Positions 35,962 to 45,009 are shown, counted from the stretch's first letter. The stretch: 64,000 nucleotides of DNA from Perlabentimonas sp964490015 (GCA_964490015.1 CAZBBA010000017.1:1-64000), one strand, 5' to 3'. Numbers and translations: made by a program. Notes: generated by a model not told the origin, from the sequence alone.

Positions 35962-37317
35962 TCAACCATTTAAACAAAGCGTAAAGGTTGTTTCTTTATT
36001 GGGTATAGACTTAACCCTTAGTGTTCCATTGTTTAACCGAAGTATTTGGCGCGAAACGCTAAGTCCTATACCATTCCCATTGGTTCGAGTAGTAAAAAAG
36101 GGGACAAAAATTTCATCAATCAAATCGGATGGTACACCAGGGCCATTGTCACAAACCGTAAGCTCTACCTGGCCGCTGGAGTTCTTCCTGCTCGTTAACA
36201 CAATTCTACCATTTTGCGATTCGGATAGAGCCTCAGCAGCATTATTCAATAGATTGGTGAGAACCTGTGAAATCTGGTTCTCATCAGCAAAAACTGTTTG
36301 GTTGTCATCATCTAGATCCATCGAAACGGTTATTCTCTCAGAAAAAGCATTAGATTTAAAGAGCAAAAGGGCCTTTTCGAAAAGATACTTTACCACCACT
36401 TGCGTGGGTTCGGGTTTGGGAAGGCGGGTTAACTTACGGTAATTATCAACAAAGCGGGTTAAGCCTTCTCCCTGCTCACGAATCACCTTTAACCCGACAA
36501 TCGTTCGCTGTATAAGGGAATCGTCAACATCGTCAATATGTATGGGCTCTCCATTCTTTGAGTATAATCCGCAGAGATTCTCCGACAGGGAGGTAACCGG
36601 GGCAATGGAATTCATAATCTCGTGAGTTAACACCCTAATTAGCTTTAACCACGAGTCGAGTTCTTTCTCGTCGAGTTCCTTTCGAATATCCTGCATCGAG
36701 ATAAGCATGAGCTGCTGATTCTTACTTGCAAACATTGAAGATTTTATCAGAAGCGTTACAGTTCCCGATTTGCCATTGATTCTAATAGATTTCTCCTGAT
36801 TTGTTCCCATTGTACTCAAGAGGGAAACCAAGCGATTATCGACCCGCTGGAGCTGGCGGATATGTGTAAACTGCTTAAGACCAAGCAACCGCTTTAAGCT
36901 GCTATTGGAGTGTATTACAAACCCTTCGGGATTTACTGACATTATTCCCACGCTAACGTGTTCAATCATAGCCTCAAAATACTTCTCCTGTTGCTGGTTC
37001 TCTAAATGAATCTGCTCTATCTGGTTTACAATTCTAGTAAGGTTGCCGCTAAGTTTATTCAGCAACTTATCGCCTTGATGTTGGGGAAACGACAGGGTAT
37101 AGTCCTCGTTTGTTACCGCATCAAAGAAATATGTAATCTTTCTATTAACCTGATTAACATACCAAACAAGGCTAACAACCATTATAACAACCAATACCCC
37201 CCATGCAATTATATTATATACTGGCTGTCCACTGCTACAAGCCCATCCGGTGTATAGACTAATCGCGACCAGCAAAACTATTCGGAGAATGATATTAATC
37301 TGAAACGACTTTATCAT
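35962..37317 (-). CDS. Membrane sensor histidine kinase of an NtrC-type pair (module 2)
   Basis: This 451-residue kinase has the same plan as the module 1 kinase: two helices (about 9-27, 35-55), linker, PAS-like segment (VGIMSVNPEGFVIHSNSS, about 123-140), phosphoacceptor H232 in RVLTHEIMNS, and the ATPase domain with NLLNNAAEAL, CDNGPGVP and GNGIGL. It lies 46 bases after its regulator gene. Similarity to the other kinase along the full length points to duplication of the module. Confidence 0.92.
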   Translation of the reverse strand: MIKSFQINIILRIVLLVAISLYTGWACSSGQPVYNIIAWGVLVVIMVVSLVWYVNQVNRKITYFFDAVTNEDYTLSFPQHQGDKLLNKLSGNLTRIVNQIEQIHLENQQQEKYFEAMIEHVSVGIMSVNPEGFVIHSNSSLKRLLGLKQFTHIRQLQRVDNRLVSLLSTMGTNQEKSIRINGKSGTVTLLIKSSMFASKNQQLMLISMQDIRKELDEKELDSWLKLIRVLTHEIMNSIAPVTSLSENLCGLYSKNGEPIHIDDVDDSLIQRTIVGLKVIREQGEGLTRFVDNYRKLTRLPKPEPTQVVVKYLFEKALLLFKSNAFSERITVSMDLDDDNQTVFADENQISQVLTNLLNNAAEALSESQNGRIVLTSRKNSSGQVELTVCDNGPGVPSDLIDEIFVPFFTTRTNGNGIGLSVSRQILRLNNGTLRVKSIPNKETTFTLCLNG

Positions 37318-37363
37318 AGCTTATTTTTCAATTGGTATGTATAAGGTTTCACAAAATATGACA

Positions 37364-38731
37364 CTAATCAAGGCCATACTTTTTCATCTTATTGTAAAGA
37401 GTTTGTCGGGTTATTCCCAGCTGCTGAGCAGCAGCTTTAATATTACCCTTACTCCCTTCAATGGCTAGGGTTATCATTTTTCGCTCCATTTCATCGAGTT
37501 TTACTAGGCTTGGTTCGGACTTAACTCCTATGGATGAAACCGAGAAAAAATCGCTAACCTTTAATTTCCCCGATTCGCTCAGGATTACCGCCTTCTCGAT
37601 GGTGTGCTCCAGCTCACGGACATTCCCTGGCCATGGATAGCTAACCAATCTCTCCATTGCCTGTGCAGCAATATCGATTGAGTGTTTGCCATACTTTTCG
37701 GCATACTTCTTCAGAAAATACTCAGCCATTGGCAAAATATCATCCTTGCGGGCTCGCAACGGGGGAACCTCAATATGAATGGTATTAACGCGATACAACA
37801 AATCCTCGCGAAAGGCACCCCGATCCACCATCTCGCGCAAATTCCGGTTAGTGGCGCAAACAAGTCGTATGTCGACTGGTGCTGGCTGGTTTGCTCCAAC
37901 TGGCGTAACCTGCCTGCTTTGCAGTGCAACAAGCAGCTTCGACTGAAGATTAATGGGCAGATTGGCAATCTCGTCGAGGAACAGGGTTCCCCGATTGGCC
38001 AACTCGAACTTTCCGGTTCTATTCTCGCGTGCATCGGTAAAGGCGCCCTTTACATGTCCAAAGAGTTCGCTCTCGAAGAGCGTTTCGCTAACGGCTCCCA
38101 TATCAACGGTTACCATTATCTCGTTGCTCCTACCCGAAAGTTGATGAATACGACGCGCAACCAGCTCCTTTCCAGTTCCATTCTCCCCAGTTATAAGAAC
38201 ATTGGTATCGGTTCGGGCAACCTTGTCGATGGTTTTCAGAACTGTGATCATTGCTGATGAGGAACCAATAATGCTCTTATCGGTTTTATTGATATTCTGA
38301 ATTAAATCCCGCTCTTTCTGCTTTAAGGTGCTAACCTCTAACCGAGAAAGACTCAGCTGAACAGCCGATTTTACTGTGGCCAACAGTTTTGCATTATCCC
38401 AAGGTTTAAGCACAAAATCGGTGGCACCAGACTTTAGCGCTTTAACTGCCAACTCAACATCGCCATAGGCGGTAAACATCACCACCGAGATATCGGGATA
38501 AGTCTCGCGAATACGCTGTAACCAATATATCCCCTCGTTCCCCGTGTTGACACCCGAGGTAAAGTTCATATCGAGAAGCACCAGATTGTATCGAGTGCTC
38601 TCTAACTCCGAAAGCAACTGATTAGGACTGGGAATACACTGAATCCTATCGAATTCGGCCGACAGGAGCATATCGAGAGCTAGTAGAACGTTTTTGTTAT
38701 CGTCTACAATAAGGACACTTCCTTTGGGCAT
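37364..38731 (-). CDS. Sigma-54 dependent NtrC-family response regulator (module 2)
   Basis: The 455-residue regulator has a receiver with D54 (VLLDMNFTSG), AAA+ domain with Walker A GENGTGKE (182-189) and a GAFTDA loop (229-234), Walker B GTLFLDEIA, and a C-terminal Fis-like HTH (KAAAQQLGITRQTLYNKMKK). It should activate RpoN promoters by ATP hydrolysis after phosphorylation. A well-formed -24/-12 element lies upstream of the divergent ABC transporter operon, its probable target. A long antisense reading frame inside this gene is a shadow. Confidence 0.94.
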   Translation of the reverse strand: MPKGSVLIVDDNKNVLLALDMLLSAEFDRIQCIPSPNQLLSELESTRYNLVLLDMNFTSGVNTGNEGIYWLQRIRETYPDISVVMFTAYGDVELAVKALKSGATDFVLKPWDNAKLLATVKSAVQLSLSRLEVSTLKQKERDLIQNINKTDKSIIGSSSAMITVLKTIDKVARTDTNVLITGENGTGKELVARRIHQLSGRSNEIMVTVDMGAVSETLFESELFGHVKGAFTDARENRTGKFELANRGTLFLDEIANLPINLQSKLLVALQSRQVTPVGANQPAPVDIRLVCATNRNLREMVDRGAFREDLLYRVNTIHIEVPPLRARKDDILPMAEYFLKKYAEKYGKHSIDIAAQAMERLVSYPWPGNVRELEHTIEKAVILSESGKLKVSDFFSVSSIGVKSEPSLVKLDEMERKMITLAIEGSKGNIKAAAQQLGITRQTLYNKMKKYGLD

Positions 38732-38785
38732 TCTAAACTTTTTCTGTTAATAATATACCAAATAAACTTGAGGGAGATTTAAAAA

Positions 38786-38816
38786 CAAATATAGATTGAA
38801 GTCTATTTAATTACAA
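38786..38816 (-). promoter_or_regulatory. Housekeeping promoter for the module 2 regulator/kinase genes
   Basis: Minus strand: TTG (38814-38816), 20 bases, TATATTTG (38786-38793), 55 bases ahead of the regulator ATG. One GTCTATT repeat (38801-38807) lies inside it. Confidence 0.65.
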
Positions 38817-38897
38817 AACAGTGTCTATTATTTTTACACCACTATGTAAATTTTTTTTACAACAATGCAAACTCGAAATACTATATAAGTCTGTTTA
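38801..38897. repeat. Three GTCTRTT direct repeats plus an A/T inverted repeat, candidate activator sites
   Basis: GTCTATT at 38801 and 38823 and GTCTGTT at 38889 are spaced 22 and 66 bases apart, i.e. roughly whole helical turns. TGTAAA-N5-TTTACA lies at 38845-38861. All are upstream of the -24/-12 element, where an NtrC-type enhancer would be expected. Confidence 0.45.
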
Positions 38898-38914
38898 TCA
38901 TTACTTTTAGCGCT

Positions 38915-38931
38915 TTGGCACGTCATTAGCA
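38915..38931 (+). promoter_or_regulatory. Sigma-54 promoter of the ABC transporter operon
   Basis: TTGGCACGTCATTAGCA: the -24 GG (38917-38918) and -12 GC (38929-38930) have exactly ten bases between them, and TTGGCACG matches the consensus fully; only one -12 T is changed. It lies 63 bases before the ATPase ATG and next to a divergent NtrC-family regulator gene. Confidence 0.8.
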
Positions 38932-38993
38932 ATAAAAGTAGAAAAAAATATTATTAAAATCGACATTAATTAACTAATATAAACAATCGCACT

Positions 38994-39686
38994 ATGATCG
39001 AAACAGTAAATCTCAACAAAATCTTCCGCACCGACGAGGTGGAAACACTAGCCCTAAACAGCGTAAATTTTTCTGTAAAAAAAGGCGAGTTTGTTGCCGT
39101 TATGGGCCCATCGGGCTGTGGTAAATCGACCCTGCTAAACATTATTGGCATGCTCGACAACCCCACTTCGGGGCAATACCTTTTTGATGGCAAAGAGGTT
39201 GGCAACCTGAGCGAGAACAAGCGAACCGATATCCGCAAGGGCAATATTGGCTTCGTTTTCCAAAGCTTTAACCTAGTTGATGAGCTTAACGTGCACGAGA
39301 ACGTGGAGTTGCCCCTTGTGTACATGCGCATAAAGGCGCAGAGACGTAAGGAAATGGTGAACGCTGTGCTGGAACGCATGAAGATTAGCCATCGTCGTAA
39401 CCACTACCCACAGCAGCTGTCGGGAGGTCAGCAGCAACGCGTGGCCATTGCCCGTGCGGTAGTAGCCAACCCCAAGCTAATACTTGCTGATGAGCCCACC
39501 GGAAACCTCGACTCTAAGAACGGCCTTGAGGTGATGAACCTACTAACCGAGCTTAACCGCGAGGGTGCAACCATTGTAATGGTAACCCATTCGATGCATG
39601 ATTCAGAATTTGCGCATCGGGTAGTGAACCTGTTCGATGGAAAAATTGTAACTGAGAATATGAAGCGTGAGATTGAGGTGGTGTAA
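38994..39686 (+). CDS. ABC transporter ATPase, LolD/MacB type
   Basis: This 230-residue ATPase is the motor for FtsX/MacB-type permeases. It shows Walker A GPSGCGKST (38-46), the Q-loop (FVFQSFNLVDELNV), signature LSGGQQQ (142-148), Walker B/LILADEPTGNLD (164-173) and the switch histidine in MVTHSMHDSEFAHR. It is the first gene of a four-gene operon with three large permeases, and the only ATPase of this type in the window, so it may serve all of them including the one at 31693. Confidence 0.96.
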   Translation: MIETVNLNKIFRTDEVETLALNSVNFSVKKGEFVAVMGPSGCGKSTLLNIIGMLDNPTSGQYLFDGKEVGNLSENKRTDIRKGNIGFVFQSFNLVDELNVHENVELPLVYMRIKAQRRKEMVNAVLERMKISHRRNHYPQQLSGGQQQRVAIARAVVANPKLILADEPTGNLDSKNGLEVMNLLTELNREGATIVMVTHSMHDSEFAHRVVNLFDGKIVTENMKREIEVV

Positions 39687-39693
39687 TAATATA

Positions 39694-39868
39694 GTACGCG
39701 GATGAACTGATTGAACAGATTCACGCTGATATGATTAAAAAGAAACGCTGATTATCTTAGTAAATGAAAATATCGAGTGCTTTATACTCTGAGAAATCAG
39801 TGAAAATTTTTTAAACCTGCCCACAGCAGGCGGGTCTGCGTCATCAGCGTTCTAAAAAAATCAAAAAT
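39694..39868. repeat. Dispersed-repeat-like intergenic segment with inverted AACGCTGAT arms
   Basis: The space between ATPase and first permease is not simple spacer. It has TACGCGGATGAACTGATTGA and CAGATTCACGCTGAT, arms AACGCTGAT (39744-39752) and ATCAGCGTT (39843-39851) in inverted order, and between them a hairpin with CCTGCCCACAGCAGGCGGGT. From general knowledge this style of segment (...GATGAACTGATT..., ...CTGCGTCATCAGCGTT...) recurs as dispersed copies in Bacteroidota genomes. Confidence 0.55.
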
Positions 39869-42211
39869 ATGATACAACTAAAACATCTTTTCAAAACAAT
39901 ACTAAGGTACAGGCTTTCGTCGGGGCTTACGCTTTTAAGCGTTGTGGTTGCCTTCCTAGGTATAATAATGCTAACGCTATACATTACCTACGAGCGCAGC
40001 TTCGACAACTTCCATAAGAACAAGAACGACATCTACTTACTCTCATTTAATAATCGCGACTTTTGGCTTCCCGCTTTGCTGTCGGATGAGCTGAAGAACA
40101 ATATCCCTGAGGCCGAACATTCAATAGTGGTAACTAAATGGTGGATGAACCCTGTGTACAAGGATGGAAGCAGCATCCAAGATGGTGTACAGGGTGATTT
40201 TTGGGCGGTTGGTGCCGATTTCCTCCAGATGTTCGATTTTGAGCTGCTAAGTGGCGACAAGGCAACCGCTCTGTTGGATCCCAAAAGCGTAGTGCTTACC
40301 GAAGAATTTGCCAGCAAGGTCTTTGGCAATCAAAACCCCATTGGCGAATATGTGAGCTTTGGCAATAGAACATCGTACAAGGTAACTGGAGTAATGGCCA
40401 ACATGCCCAACAACACAGCCTTTGGGGGCGATGGTTTGATTTCGTTTGCCTCGTTTATGCAACCTGGCGATGACTGGTACGGAGCCCAGCAATGGAGCGA
40501 ATGGAGTTTTCACATATTTGTTCAGCTTACAAAAGGAACGTCCAAAGAATCGGTTGAAGCAAAGATTGAGGAGCATGAGCAAATCCAGAACTGGCTCCAA
40601 ATTATGGAGCAACGAAGCGGTGTAAAAGCCTTTATCTACCTACTCCCGCTTGCCGATTTGCACTACACCAGTGGCATGAATTTTCCCTCAATCAACAGGC
40701 AGGTTATTGACATTCTCCTTATTTTGGCAGTGATTATTGGTATTATGGGGATTGTGAACTTTATCAACTTTTCCACCTCGCAGGCACCATTAAGGGCAAA
40801 ATCGCTATCCATTCAGCAGATAATGGGCGAAAAGAAGTGGCGCTCGCGAATGCAGATTATCGGCGAGTCGGTTGCACTTTCGCTACTTGGACTTTTAGTG
40901 GCTCTGGCAATTCACAACTCTACCTTCACCTACATTCAAAATATTTTCGAGATAAGGGGATTGGCATTTACCGACAGGTATATATACATTCTATGGTTAG
41001 TAATATTTGCCTCGGTTTTTGGGATTATTGCAGGTGCGTACCCTTCACGATACATCACCTCGGCACCTATTAGCCAAGCGGTTAAGGGCAAGATGTTTTT
41101 CTCGGGCAAGGGTCGTGGGTTTCGACAAGGCCTGGTTACTATTCAGTTTGTATTTACCATTGCCATGGTAATTGGGGCTCTAACCATCGAGAAACAGCTA
41201 AACTACTGGAGCAACTTCGATTTGGGGATCGACAAGGAAAACGTTGTATATATCTACACAACCGAAAAGCTACAGCAGAGCCATAGTGCGTTTGCCGAGG
41301 AGATGATGAAAAACGCCGAAATTAGCAACTACTCCTACACCCAATTTATCCCCGGGCAGGTGGGCATGGGCTGGGGTCGCGAGGTGGATGGTCAGAATAT
41401 ACATCTTAAGAGCTGGCCCATCGACGATCGTTTTTTTGATTTTTTTGATATCGAACTAACCGAAGGGCGGAAATTCCTTACAGGCGATGGCGATATCAAC
41501 AACTTTATTCTTAACGAGAAAGCTGTTGAGAAATTCGGCTGGGAGAAACCGTTGGAGAAACGATTCCCTGGATTTGATTTTGTGGGCGATATTGTTGGCG
41601 TAGCCAAAAACTTCAATTTCTCCTCGCTAAGGGAGGATATTGAGCCCATGCTCTTCTGGCGAACCGAGACGCGCAAAAACGTGCTTCTCCTAAGAGTGAA
41701 GACCGGAAACTACACTCAGCTCAGGAAGTTTATGGTAGAAACTATTCATAAATTCGATCCCGAAGCAAAAGTGGAGCCCCTGTTCCTCGATGATTTCCTA
41801 AATAAGATGTACGACAAGGAGGTGAAATTAGCCCGATTTATTGAGTACATTGCCCTATGGTGCGTGCTTCTTGCTCTGACCGGACTGCTCGGTCTAACCA
41901 TATTCATTACCCGCGATCGGATTAAAGAGATCGGCATCCGGAAGGTAAATGGGGCTACATCGCTGCAGATAGTGAATATGCTCAATAGAACCACTGTTAG
42001 ATGGGTAAGCGTTGCGTTTATTATTGCTGCTCCAGTTGGCTACTACTTTATGGATAAATGGCTCCAGAATTTTGTGTACCGTACCCAGCTAAGCTGGTGG
42101 GTGTTTGCTCTGGCAGGATTACTGGCTCTGATAATTGCAATAACCACAGTAACCTTACTTTCTTGGGGAACAGCAAGACGCAATCCGGTGGAGGCTCTCC
42201 GATACGAGTAG
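39869..42211 (+). CDS. Large FtsX/MacB-type ABC permease (module 2, first)
   Basis: The 780-residue protein has the duplicated FtsX plan: helix 1 (about 16-40), periplasmic domain 1 (about 42-270), a three-helix block (about 280-400), a helix near 430, periplasmic domain 2, and a final three-helix block after DRIKEIGIRKVNGATSLQIV. It ends WGTARRNPVEALRYE. It is probably an efflux or mechanotransmission permease of unknown substrate driven by the upstream ATPase. The last 150 bases are similar to those of the next two permeases, and it is followed by the first 97-bp tail element. Confidence 0.92.
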   Translation: MIQLKHLFKTILRYRLSSGLTLLSVVVAFLGIIMLTLYITYERSFDNFHKNKNDIYLLSFNNRDFWLPALLSDELKNNIPEAEHSIVVTKWWMNPVYKDGSSIQDGVQGDFWAVGADFLQMFDFELLSGDKATALLDPKSVVLTEEFASKVFGNQNPIGEYVSFGNRTSYKVTGVMANMPNNTAFGGDGLISFASFMQPGDDWYGAQQWSEWSFHIFVQLTKGTSKESVEAKIEEHEQIQNWLQIMEQRSGVKAFIYLLPLADLHYTSGMNFPSINRQVIDILLILAVIIGIMGIVNFINFSTSQAPLRAKSLSIQQIMGEKKWRSRMQIIGESVALSLLGLLVALAIHNSTFTYIQNIFEIRGLAFTDRYIYILWLVIFASVFGIIAGAYPSRYITSAPISQAVKGKMFFSGKGRGFRQGLVTIQFVFTIAMVIGALTIEKQLNYWSNFDLGIDKENVVYIYTTEKLQQSHSAFAEEMMKNAEISNYSYTQFIPGQVGMGWGREVDGQNIHLKSWPIDDRFFDFFDIELTEGRKFLTGDGDINNFILNEKAVEKFGWEKPLEKRFPGFDFVGDIVGVAKNFNFSSLREDIEPMLFWRTETRKNVLLLRVKTGNYTQLRKFMVETIHKFDPEAKVEPLFLDDFLNKMYDKEVKLARFIEYIALWCVLLALTGLLGLTIFITRDRIKEIGIRKVNGATSLQIVNMLNRTTVRWVSVAFIIAAPVGYYFMDKWLQNFVYRTQLSWWVFALAGLLALIIAITTVTLLSWGTARRNPVEALRYE

Positions 42212-42308
42212 CGAGGAGAGCGGACATCCCGATGCATTTTTCGTAAACGTTGAGGTACGAAAGGCTACAGAAAAAACAATCGAGATTGAGGCCTTGAGAT
42301 ATGAGTAG
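42212..42308. repeat. 97-bp structured tail element, copy 1
   Basis: It begins directly after the permease stop and ends in ...GAGGCCTTGAGATATGAGTAG, i.e. EALRYE-stop in the +1 frame relative to the permease. The left ATCCCGATGCATTTTT pairs imperfectly with the right AAAAAACAATCGAGAT; the inner hairpin seen in copies 2 and 3 is eroded here. Confidence 0.85.
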
Positions 42309-42403
42309 TTTCTCAAGGCCGAAATCCCGATGTTATTTAGCAAGTTCCTCTGGGTCGATAAACCGCAAAAAAAATCGGGAGTTGGGTGCTTTGAAATGAA
42401 TAA
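42309..42403. repeat. Decayed tandem copy of the tail element (copy 1b)
   Basis: This segment repeats the landmarks of the 97-bp element in order: AATCCCGATG, then AAAAAAAATCGGGA, then TTGGGTGCTTTGAAATGAATAA (compare TTGGGGCATTGCGGTATGAATAA in copy 2). Its +1 frame is interrupted by stops, so it is a relic. Confidence 0.55.
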
Positions 42404-42413
42404 ACTTAACCCT

Positions 42414-42430
42414 AAACCATGACATGGTTT
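42414..42430. repeat. Palindrome AAACCATG-A-CATGGTTT
   Basis: Perfect 8-bp arms around a single A, 124 bases before the next permease ATG. It lies at the same relative place as a TTAACCCCTG-A-CAGGGGTTAA palindrome before the third permease. Confidence 0.6.
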
Positions 42431-42553
42431 GAAACGCAAACAGCGGTTAAGTATAAGATTAGTACTTGCACTTGGATGAAAACTAGGCTTAATGGAGTAA
42501 AGGCAGATGGGATTTAATTTAATAAATGTAAAAAAGATTAAAACAAGTGGATT

Positions 42554-44908
42554 ATGGTGCATTATTATTTTAAAACGGCTATCAAAAGTATATCTAGAAA
42601 TCTCAGGTTTTCTTTAATTAATGTTTGGGGCTTTGCCTTTGGGCTTTCGGTGTGCATGGGCATCACGCTTTTCCTGGTTCAAGAATTATCCTACGATAGA
42701 TATAATGAGCACTACAAAAGCATTATAAGATTAACTGACTCAAAAAGTAATTATAGCAAGATTGACTATAGGGTAAAAGATATCATTGTTGAAAATTTTC
42801 CACAGGCTACCAATGCCTGCCTCTATCAGCGAATTGGCAGACCCGTGGCAATAAAGGTTAAAGATCAAGGATATTATGTTGATGATATAATGTCGATTGA
42901 TAATCAGTTCTTTGAACTATTTACCATTCGGTTTAAATCCGGGAACCCTAACAAACCTTTTGATAATAATAATTCAGCAATCATTACGGCCAGCACAGCA
43001 GAAATGCTATTTGGCTCAACCGATGTTTTAGGTGAGGAAATAGTACTTGGTGAAGAATCGGTATTTATTTCTGGAGTAATTCAAAATTTCCCAACAACGT
43101 CAAGCATATCGGCAGGTTTAATAGTTAATGCAGCAAATGATAGGTTTAAGTTTTCAATGTCAATGAAGAGTAACGATGACCTTAGTTCGTATAGATGGCC
43201 ATTCGAGATATTTCTGCAGGTTCGGCAGGATGTAAATCCCAGGGAGCTGATCGAGAACATAAACTCGCAGATCCAAATCCTTAACCCCTATGTTGAGGAA
43301 GTTGATTTTATTAGATTAAAAAATCTATATCTATTCGACACGGCTGTGGGCAGTGGAACAAAAAAGGGAAATCCTGAACTGCTTAAAATCCTGGCGGTAA
43401 TTGCCATAATAATTCTTTTGCTGGCTGTAATTAACTATGTTAACCTTACCATCTCGCAGCAAATTAAGAAGAATAAGGATGTGGGCATTCGTAAAACCAT
43501 AGGAGCAAAACGGAATGAGATAGTTAGCCAGCTGCTTTTCGAATCAATCCTAATTACAGCTATTTCCTTTGTTGTGGGCTTATTCTTTCTGATGCTTATG
43601 CTGCCATATTACAACTCCATTTTTAACTCAAGCCTCAATCCTGAAATAATCTTCTCTTTCCTTGGAGTTTTAATAATGGCTCTCGTAGTTCTTGTGATAG
43701 GTATTGCGAGCGGGATAGGGCCAGCCCTTTTGCTTACAAGAGTATCTCCTGTAAAGGCTTTGAGTGGGAGCTTTACAATTCGAAATACAAAGTTTTCCCT
43801 CCGAAATTATTTAACTGTATTTCAGTTTGCAGTTTCTATTATACTCATTTTCTGTGTAATGATTGTTTACAAGCAGGTTCACTATGTTAAGCACACTAAT
43901 CCGGGTTTTGCTGCTGAGCATCTTATGCATCTTAGCATACCCAGAATGTCAAAGCTAAGCGACGCAAAGATGCAGACTCTATTGGATGAGCTAAGAAAAT
44001 CACCATTCGTTACCCATGTGTCTCCTTCCAATGGAGTGCCTGGGATGATAAACTATCGTATGGGAACTAATATGGAAAATTCCGACAAGAACTTTAATGC
44101 ACCGGCACTTATTGTAGATACCTCTTTTCTGGAAACCTTCAAACTTAATGTAACTAAAGGACGTAATTTGCAGCCTGGCGACTATGGTAGGGTTTGTTTT
44201 ATTAATGAAGCAGCCTACAAACACTTTGAGTTTGAAAACCTTGATGGGAAGCGTTTTAATAATTTTTCTAAAGACGGATTCGAGATAATTGGAGTAGTTA
44301 ACGATTTTCATTTTGGTTCGCTCCATAGTATGATTGACCCAATTTTTATCATTGTCTCCCCAAATCTTCAAGTGTCGGCAATCAACATTCGATTCGACGG
44401 TAAAAACATTGCCTCTGTTATGGATTACATAAAAAGCACTTGGAGGCAAGTAATGCCCGATAGTCCCCTGAAATACTCATTTTTCGATGAGTGGTTTGCT
44501 TCGATGTACCAAAAGGAGGAGCGTTTTGCCAAGACCATAGCGCTTTTCGCATTACTTGCGGTGGCTATTTCATGCATAGGCATACTTGGCTTAGCAATTT
44601 TTATGTCGGAACAGAAAACTAAACAAATTGGTATCCGCAAGGTAAATGGTGCTACTACTTGGCAAGTAATGCTAATGCTTAATATTGATTTTGTGAAGTG
44701 GGTAGCCATAGCCTTTGTAATTGCCACACCCATAGCCTACTACGCTATGGATAAGTGGCTACAAAACTTTGCCTACCGCACCCAGCTTAGCTGGTGGGTA
44801 TTTGCCTTGGCGGGTTTGCTGGCGCTGGTTATTGCATTGCTAACCGTTAGCTGGCAAAGCTGGCTGGCAGCTAGGAGGAATCCGGTGGAAGCTCTCCGAT
44901 ACGAGTAG
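42554..44908 (+). CDS. Large FtsX/MacB-type ABC permease (module 2, second)
   Basis: The 784-residue duplicated FtsX permease starts MVHYYFKTAIKSISRNLRFS and has a first helix (about 20-42), periplasmic domain 1, a three-helix block with the KDVGIRKTIGAKRNEIVSQL loop, a mid helix (about 420-440), periplasmic domain 2, and a last block with QKTKQIGIRKVNGATTWQVM. It ends ARRNPVEALRYE. The body is more A/T-rich than the 3' end, which is almost the same DNA as the 3' end of the next gene: a sign of gene conversion or segmental duplication limited to the C-terminus. Confidence 0.92.
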   Translation: MVHYYFKTAIKSISRNLRFSLINVWGFAFGLSVCMGITLFLVQELSYDRYNEHYKSIIRLTDSKSNYSKIDYRVKDIIVENFPQATNACLYQRIGRPVAIKVKDQGYYVDDIMSIDNQFFELFTIRFKSGNPNKPFDNNNSAIITASTAEMLFGSTDVLGEEIVLGEESVFISGVIQNFPTTSSISAGLIVNAANDRFKFSMSMKSNDDLSSYRWPFEIFLQVRQDVNPRELIENINSQIQILNPYVEEVDFIRLKNLYLFDTAVGSGTKKGNPELLKILAVIAIIILLLAVINYVNLTISQQIKKNKDVGIRKTIGAKRNEIVSQLLFESILITAISFVVGLFFLMLMLPYYNSIFNSSLNPEIIFSFLGVLIMALVVLVIGIASGIGPALLLTRVSPVKALSGSFTIRNTKFSLRNYLTVFQFAVSIILIFCVMIVYKQVHYVKHTNPGFAAEHLMHLSIPRMSKLSDAKMQTLLDELRKSPFVTHVSPSNGVPGMINYRMGTNMENSDKNFNAPALIVDTSFLETFKLNVTKGRNLQPGDYGRVCFINEAAYKHFEFENLDGKRFNNFSKDGFEIIGVVNDFHFGSLHSMIDPIFIIVSPNLQVSAINIRFDGKNIASVMDYIKSTWRQVMPDSPLKYSFFDEWFASMYQKEERFAKTIALFALLAVAISCIGILGLAIFMSEQKTKQIGIRKVNGATTWQVMLMLNIDFVKWVAIAFVIATPIAYYAMDKWLQNFAYRTQLSWWVFALAGLLALVIALLTVSWQSWLAARRNPVEALRYE

Positions 44909-45005
44909 TGAGGAGAGCGGACATCCCGATGCATTTTTCGTAGGCTTCGAGGCACGAGAAGCCCCAGAAAAAGCAATCGGGATTGGGGCATTGCGGTATG
45001 AATAA
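44909..45005. repeat. 97-bp structured tail element, copy 2
   Basis: It starts after the permease stop and ends GCATTGCGGTATGAATAA (ALRYE-stop in the +1 frame). The fold is ATCCCGATGCATTTTT paired with AAAAAGCAATCGGGAT, with an inner hairpin GGCTTC / GAAGCC. A further GCTCTCC / GGAGAGC pair brackets the permease stop codon. Confidence 0.9.
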
Positions 45006-45009
45006 AGTT

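Larger units (their letters stand above)
42212..42553. other. 342-base gap between permease genes
   Basis: It contains tail copy 1 (42212-42308), a decayed tandem copy (42309-42403), an AAACCATG/CATGGTTT palindrome (42414-42430) and about 120 bases of A-rich sequence before the next ATG. No gene was seen. Confidence 0.7.

Noticed and set aside
37682..38257. A 191-codon plus-strand frame inside the module 2 regulator
   Set aside because: It lies antisense to a conserved AAA+ domain and resembles nothing I recognise; an antisense shadow of a well-supported gene.
42200..42308. Programmed frameshift joining the permease to its tail frame
   Set aside because: No slippery sequence was seen before the permease stop, and the permease already ends in a full ALRYE C-terminus; a relic or recombination product is simpler.
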